From contig JBBDIO010000098.1 of NCBI GenBank assembly GCA_040880365.1, forward strand, positions 1 through 38,055: a stretch of 38,055 bases of DNA. Reading direction: 5' to 3'. Origin of the DNA: JBBDIO01 sp040880365 (GTDB lineage Bacteria; Chloroflexota; Anaerolineae; Caldilineales; Caldilineaceae). The notes beneath the pieces are model-generated. The model was given only the letters and a program-made list of their open reading frames with translations. It was not told where the DNA came from and made no database searches. Position 1 is the stretch's first letter. Each line of letters opens with the position of its first letter. Positions 34,048-38,055 of the stretch are shown in pieces. Both the position numbers and the translations under genes were made by a program.

Positions 34048-34094
34048 CCGGCTGCACGCCTGATCCATAGCGTGGACCAGATTGATGCAGCCGG
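34048..34094 (-). terminator. Hairpin after the Yip1 gene
   Basis: CCGGCTGCA (34048-34056) pairs perfectly with TGCAGCCGG (34086-34094), and inside the loop a further 7-bp pairing (one G-U) forms a second helix. It starts 20 bases past the Yip1 stop. No T run follows on the minus strand. CGGCTGCAC is also directly repeated at 34032 and 34049. Confidence 0.45.
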
Positions 34095-34113
34095 CTCTGC
34101 ACGCGCCAAACGC

Positions 34114-34746
34114 CTAATTGAAACCAGCGAACATTGCCACACCGGCAATCGCCACACACAGCGACAGGAACAGGATAAGCAAAAACGGGATGATAACCAC
34201 GGCGATGGCTTTGCCATCAGAGAGCGCATAGTGCGCCTTGACTGCGAAATAAGTCAGCACCAGGCCGTAAATCGACAACAGGAAACTAATGCAACCACCC
34301 AGAAACGGTATCAGGGACAGCACCGCCGACGCAATTCCCAGGGGCGCCTGAAAAGCTGCGACCAGATAGGCAAAGACGCCAAACGGACCATCGCCGCCGA
34401 AGACCTTGGCTAGCAAATGGGTGATGCCCACACCGATCAGAAACGAAATCGGCACAATCAGCAGCGCGCCCAACCCGGCGCCACCCGCCATCATGCCCAT
34501 CATCTGGCCTGCAACCTCTGGCGGCAAGCCCATATCGGCAAACATGTCATCCATGCCTGCCATCCCCGCGCCCATCATGCTACCCTGCAAAAAGCCAAAG
34601 ATGGCCGTTATCACGGCGGCAATGACAATCCAAATCAATGCCGTGACAATATTGGCATTGGGGCTGCGCGCTTCTTCCTGAAACACTTCGACGCCAGGAC
34701 GTGTTAATACCTGTCGCCAGGTTTGTATCATACCGGCAAAATCCAT
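34114..34746 (-). CDS. Yip1-domain integral membrane protein
   Basis: A 210-residue protein whose N-terminal 30 residues (MIQTWRQVLTRPGVEVFQEE) form the amphipathic lead typical of bacterial Yip1-family proteins. Five membrane helices follow, the first at about 33-54, then an M/G-rich loop (MMGAGMAGMDDMF), and further helices from 92 to 205. The segment LAKVFGGDGPFGVFAYLVAAFQAPLGI is the core Yip1 signature region. Its function in bacteria is unknown; eukaryotic relatives act in membrane trafficking. AGGGAGGG precedes the ATG at 34746. It is flanked by a candidate promoter and a hairpin, so it is probably monocistronic. Confidence 0.85.
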   Translation of the reverse strand: MDFAGMIQTWRQVLTRPGVEVFQEEARSPNANIVTALIWIVIAAVITAIFGFLQGSMMGAGMAGMDDMFADMGLPPEVAGQMMGMMAGGAGLGALLIVPISFLIGVGITHLLAKVFGGDGPFGVFAYLVAAFQAPLGIASAVLSLIPFLGGCISFLLSIYGLVLTYFAVKAHYALSDGKAIAVVIIPFLLILFLSLCVAIAGVAMFAGFN

Positions 34747-34826
34747 AAGACCCTCCCTCGAAAACTGTGAACTGCGGTGAATAACGTTGAGGCACCTTGC
34801 GCTGACAAACGCCAGGCACGCACGTC

Positions 34827-34832
34827 ATTATA
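34827..34832 (-). promoter_or_regulatory. Consensus -10 element (TATAAT) upstream of the Yip1 gene
   Basis: The minus strand reads TATAAT exactly, 81 bases before the Yip1 start codon. No good -35 sits at 16-18 bases; GTGACA occurs 22 bases upstream, too far for a standard spacing. Confidence 0.35.
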
Positions 34833-34915
34833 CTACATGCCCATTGCGCCTGCCTGTCACTCCCGCGACACCGGGCTGACACCCAAGCCTCAAGTTCGTG
34901 CCCATCCGCGTTGGG

Positions 34916-36010
34916 TCAGCGCAGCTTACCGCGCCCGGCAACCTCCCACACGGCTTCCACCACGCCGTCGCGCACGCCATAGATGGTATCGTGCAGACAC
35001 ACCGTAGCGTCGCCATAGCCAACAATCATATCGAAGCTTTCGCCGATGGCGGGCGTGGCCGAGGGTCCAGCCAGATGGACAATGCCATGTTCTGCCGAAA
35101 GCACAACTTTTTCCACTTCAAAGCCAACGGGCAGGGGTTCAGCAAACCCCCGCGGGGCCGTCTTGAAACCGGCATCGCAAATCAGCCGCGTAGGCGTCGG
35201 GCGACTGGTGGCCGTGGCGCGAATAAAAAGCGCCGGCTCCAGCTCCACGCCCCAACTCTGATACGTCTGATCGCAGAAAATCGCCCCACCCGCTTCGATC
35301 TCCGTGACTTTAGGCAGATGCGACGTGATCTGATAGGTGCCGCTGCCGCCAGCGCTCACAATCGGCGTCTCCAGCCCCGCCGCGTTGACCAGATCGACCA
35401 TTTCGCCCAACTGGGCAATACTCTGCTCAATGCCCTTGCGCTTCTCTGCCGGATCGGAAAAGGACAGATTGTGCCCTTCCCATGTCATCAACCCCATAAA
35501 GCGCACGCCCGGCGTATCGGCAATGGTCTGGGCCAATTGCACAACGGCGGGGCCTGGTACCACGCCAGCCCGCGCCATCCCCGTATCCACTTCGATCAGC
35601 AGACCAATTTCAACGCCGCACTGAGTGGCGATTGCGCCGGTCTTTGCCACCACACCGGCATCATCCGCGACAGCCTTCACATCGGCCTGCCGCTGCAAGT
35701 GGGCAAGCCGCGTAATCTTCGCATCGGTGACGATCTGGTTGGCGATCAGAATATCGCCCACGCCCGCCGCCGCCATCACTTCGGCCTCGCCCAGTTTGGC
35801 GCACGTAATGCCAATCGCCCCGGCACGCAACAACACATGGGCCAGCGCCGGCGTTTTGATGCCCTTCGTATGCGGACGCCAATTAACACCGCCCTGCGCA
35901 AATTCGGCAACCAGCGCCGCGATGTTGCGTTCCATGCGGGACAGGTCAATCCACAGCGCCGGTGTATCCAGTGCCGTCACCGGCAAGCCTACTTCAGTCA
36001 TGCTGTTCAT
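34916..36010 (-). CDS. DSD1-family PLP enzyme, second diverged copy
   Basis: A 364-residue fold-type III PLP protein starting at the ATG at 36010, four bases after the PHP gene stop; an open extension to 36115 lies inside that gene. The barrel begins ALDTPALWIDLSRMERNI and holds RPHTKGIKTPALA with Lys49 as the likely PLP lysine. CAKLGEAEVMAAAG and SAGGSGTY are family marks shared with the copy at 17245-18306. The C-terminal metal site differs: the H-x-C of that copy reads Y-x-D here (VGYGDATVCLHD). The substrate is therefore probably different, perhaps another D-3-hydroxyamino acid or a D-threonine aldolase-type reaction. It is last in the M19-PHP-DSD1 operon. Confidence 0.88.
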   Translation of the reverse strand: MNSMTEVGLPVTALDTPALWIDLSRMERNIAALVAEFAQGGVNWRPHTKGIKTPALAHVLLRAGAIGITCAKLGEAEVMAAAGVGDILIANQIVTDAKITRLAHLQRQADVKAVADDAGVVAKTGAIATQCGVEIGLLIEVDTGMARAGVVPGPAVVQLAQTIADTPGVRFMGLMTWEGHNLSFSDPAEKRKGIEQSIAQLGEMVDLVNAAGLETPIVSAGGSGTYQITSHLPKVTEIEAGGAIFCDQTYQSWGVELEPALFIRATATSRPTPTRLICDAGFKTAPRGFAEPLPVGFEVEKVVLSAEHGIVHLAGPSATPAIGESFDMIVGYGDATVCLHDTIYGVRDGVVEAVWEVAGRGKLR

Positions 36011-36014
36011 CTTT

Positions 36015-36926
36015 CTATTCGGCTTCGAACCAAATGGGATTTGTCCAGGCTCGTCCGCCCAGGTGATCACGCACCGTGACCCGGCAATAGGCGCTGTTAA
36101 AGGCAGAAAGGTCAAACTCGGCTTCTACCAGCCCAGAGCCGCCCACAAAGCTGGCAGTCGGCCCGCGTCCTGTCACAAAAACGCGGGAAGCCGGCGAACA
36201 GCGCACAGTCAGCTGGCGCTCCGCGGTCAACGCCACATCATGAATCTGTGGGCCGGTCGAAGAATAAAAATGTCCCTGCTTCAACGCGGCCAACAGCGCA
36301 TCGGGCGTCAGATTTTCGGCTCGCACCTGCACCCAGCCACGCTGAAAGTCATTGCGATCCTTCACCCCGTGAAAGTCATCCGCGGCATAGGTAAAGAAAC
36401 GATTGCCCCGCCCCAGCATAATGTCCGCCAGATACCAGCCATCGGGGCGGTCGTTGGAATCAATGGCGACACCGTTGTAAATCTCAATGGCATCCACCTG
36501 GCCCAGCGTCGCGATATCGCGTTCGGTCTGCGTATACCATTGGGGATGCGCAGCGGCCACAAATGCGCCGGTCTGCAACGCCCGCTGCGCCAACTCTGCC
36601 ACGGGTTCATCCGCAGATCCCGCCGCAAAATCCAACGGCAGTCCCACCGCCAGCAGATGCCACATGCCGCCCAATTCCGTCATATCACTGTGCAGCTCTG
36701 CCCCTATCAAGGTGGTGAACTCGTCATTGCGAAAGTCACGCGTATCGACAATCGGATGCCCGTAGCGTTCCAGAAAGTGATCGGTCAGGGCAATAAAGTC
36801 ATAGCCCGATTCCTGGTAGCGCCGGCAAACCGCCTCCGGCGGCAGCAAGCCATCGGAGCGATCGGAGTGTGTGTGCAAATTTCCCCGCCAAAAACGGCCA
36901 GGTTTATCAAACGGTAATGAATTCAT
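36015..36926 (-). CDS. PHP-domain metal-dependent hydrolase
   Basis: A 303-residue protein. The ATG at 36926 is chosen because GGAGGAATT lies at good distance; the TTG at 36932 would be too close to it. The PHP metal centre is seen as GNLHTHSDRSDG (HxH), IALTDHF, IGAELHS, AAHPQW and ADDFHG, in the usual order. PHP proteins are phosphoesterases or other metal-dependent hydrolases, e.g. histidinol phosphatase and nucleoside 3',5'-bisphosphate phosphatase. The C-terminal 90 residues form a beta-rich extension (HDVALTAERQLTVRCSPAS), an added domain seen in carbohydrate-related PHP proteins. It is 34 bases after the M19 gene and 4 bases before the DSD1-type gene, so clearly an operon. Confidence 0.9.
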   Translation of the reverse strand: MNSLPFDKPGRFWRGNLHTHSDRSDGLLPPEAVCRRYQESGYDFIALTDHFLERYGHPIVDTRDFRNDEFTTLIGAELHSDMTELGGMWHLLAVGLPLDFAAGSADEPVAELAQRALQTGAFVAAAHPQWYTQTERDIATLGQVDAIEIYNGVAIDSNDRPDGWYLADIMLGRGNRFFTYAADDFHGVKDRNDFQRGWVQVRAENLTPDALLAALKQGHFYSSTGPQIHDVALTAERQLTVRCSPASRVFVTGRGPTASFVGGSGLVEAEFDLSAFNSAYCRVTVRDHLGGRAWTNPIWFEAE

Positions 36927-36960
36927 TCCCAATTCCTCCAGAGTATAGTTCTCAATTATC

Positions 36961-38043
36961 TTATTTTGACCAGGCTGATGTTAGAAAACGTCGCCAATTG
37001 CCATACATAATGGCTTCAATGTCTTCCTGAGCATACCCGCGTACATTGAGCAAGGTTGCCACCTCTTGCAGGTCGGCAATCGTATCCAGATCGTGGGGCG
37101 ATTGCTCGCGCCCATAGCCGCCATCCAGGTCGGTACCCAATCCTACATGCTGGGCATTCCCCGCCAACTGACAGATATAGTCAATATGATCCACCACGGT
37201 GGCAATGGTCACCGTCTGATTCGTATTTTCGCCTGCCACCCAATCGGGGTTCAGCATCCACGCATCGAACGCAGCCCCGATGACACCGTTGCGCTCAAAA
37301 ATTGCCTGGAACTGTTCATCGCTAAACTGGCGTTGATGCGGCACAAGGGCACGACAATTGTTATGGCTTGCCAGCACCGCGCCGCTGTAATGATCCAGCG
37401 CCTGCCAAAACGCCTGATCGCTCATATGCGTCAGATCCAGCAACATGCCAATCCGATCCATCTCCTGCACCAACCGCACGCCGATGTCGCTCAATCCCAG
37501 CTCGGTGCCTGTCCCGCCCGCATAGCGGCCCGGCCCATAATGCGTCGGCCCCAGCAGACGCAGCCCCACATCCCACCACTCGTTCAACTGTTCGGGGTGC
37601 AAAATCGGGTCTGCGCCTTCCATGCTAATCACAAAGCCCAGCGGCGGGGTATCTTCGGTCACTTCCGCCGTGGCAGCATCCCACGCCAACCACTCGTCCA
37701 TATGCGCATCCAGCCCGGCCTTCTCGGTCAGAATCCGCACGTGGCCTTCGCTCTCCAGCGCACGATAATAGGCCAGTTGTCCACGGGCCATGCCATAGGC
37801 CTGGGTAGGTGAGGGATAGTCAATATGCGGCGCCGCCAGTCCCGTAGACCGCGCAATCAGGGTGGCGACGGTCAATGCCACCCGCCCCCGCCGCATTTCA
37901 GGATAGGCAACCGTGCCCATGCCGCGCCCTTTGCCCGGTGTCCGTTGTTCCAGCGTGCGAATGGTATAGACCGACTGGAGCAGATCCCGATTCCACTGTA
38001 GCGCGTTCATGGACAGATCCAAATGCGCATCAACAATGATCAT
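36961..38043 (-). CDS. Membrane dipeptidase (peptidase M19, renal dipeptidase family)
   Basis: A 360-residue zinc dipeptidase of the amidohydrolase fold. The dinuclear site is complete: His7 and Asp9 (VDAHLDL), bridging Glu142 (SMEGAD), His206 (LTHMS) and His227 (SHNNCRAL), with the final Asp in GLGTDLDGG. Bacterial members hydrolyse dipeptides, and several prefer a D-residue at the C-terminal position. No signal peptide is visible, so it is cytoplasmic. It reads through to a complete ATG at 38043, 12 bases from the window edge, with GGAAAT as possible ribosome site. It is first of the visible genes in the M19-PHP-DSD1 operon; further genes may lie outside the window. Confidence 0.95.
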   Translation of the reverse strand: MIIVDAHLDLSMNALQWNRDLLQSVYTIRTLEQRTPGKGRGMGTVAYPEMRRGRVALTVATLIARSTGLAAPHIDYPSPTQAYGMARGQLAYYRALESEGHVRILTEKAGLDAHMDEWLAWDAATAEVTEDTPPLGFVISMEGADPILHPEQLNEWWDVGLRLLGPTHYGPGRYAGGTGTELGLSDIGVRLVQEMDRIGMLLDLTHMSDQAFWQALDHYSGAVLASHNNCRALVPHQRQFSDEQFQAIFERNGVIGAAFDAWMLNPDWVAGENTNQTVTIATVVDHIDYICQLAGNAQHVGLGTDLDGGYGREQSPHDLDTIADLQEVATLLNVRGYAQEDIEAIMYGNWRRFLTSAWSK

Positions 38044-38055
38044 AGTGCAATTTCC

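Noticed and set aside
1..38055. CRISPR array, prophage, insertion sequence or toxin-antitoxin module
   Set aside because: No regularly spaced long repeats with spacers, no transposase, integrase or phage structural motifs, and no recognisable toxin or antitoxin pair were seen.

Overview
The window is a GC-rich bacterial chromosome segment carrying about 30 protein genes, one 10-N scaffold gap (8943-8952), and no rRNA, tRNA, CRISPR array, integrase or transposase that I can see. The style of the genes suggests a Chloroflexota member (Caldilineales/Anaerolineae-like, possibly marine or host-associated): cysteine-type sulfatases, enolase-superfamily enzymes, DSD1-type PLP enzymes, metal-dependent hydrolases, an S41 peptidase with an FGTG motif, and many GTG/TTG starts. 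This placement is inference from gene content, not a computed taxonomy. The gap points to a draft or metagenome-derived assembly.

Layout, left to right. 1-729 is the 3' part of a SAM-dependent methyltransferase. A minus-strand series follows (6092 down to 765): PIG-L/LmbE deacetylase, sulfatase, S41 peptidase, MFS exporter. Divergent from it, on the plus strand, are an enolase-superfamily enzyme overlapping a RarD/EamA permease by 4 bases, then a small hypothetical gene, then the gap. An ABC exporter (minus) and a membrane-anchored sulfatase-fold protein (plus) diverge near 10.9 kb. They are followed by a YceI lipoprotein, an Ldh2-type dehydrogenase and a small beta-propeller protein, all plus. 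At 16.25-16.33 kb two back-to-back perfect hairpins, one a loopless 40-bp palindrome, close this convergent junction.

From 16.4 to 34.7 kb everything is on the minus strand. One group (24.0 down to 16.4 kb) holds MFS, aldo/keto reductase, a frameshifted aminotransferase, a 597-residue protein of unknown family, a D-serine dehydratase/D-threonine aldolase-like enzyme and an amidohydrolase. A second group (31.7 down to 24.1 kb) holds a shortened 2-hydroxyacid dehydrogenase, Gfo/Idh/MocA oxidoreductase, HAD phosphatase, a GDPD + nucleotide-pyrophosphatase fusion, a xylose-isomerase-like TIM barrel protein, a sulfatase and a 6-phosphogluconolactonase-like propeller, and ends in a good intrinsic terminator. 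NadE and a Yip1 protein lie upstream. The last group (38.0 down to 34.9 kb) is an M19 dipeptidase, a PHP hydrolase and a second, diverged DSD1-type enzyme.

As a whole the window looks like scavenging catabolism. Sulfate and phosphate esters would be removed by several alkaline-phosphatase-superfamily enzymes, sugars or sugar acids oxidised and isomerised (Gfo/Idh, TIM barrel, Ldh2, enolase-type, lactonase-like), and D-amino-acid-containing compounds handled by M19/DSD1/aminotransferase enzymes. The features most worth following up are the GDPD-NPP fusion in the 24-32 kb cluster, the paired DSD1 enzymes with different metal sites, the unknown 597-residue family, several enzymes lacking textbook catalytic residues, and phased DNA repeats at 9.04 and 13.2 kb. 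I see no clearly new defence or mobile system.
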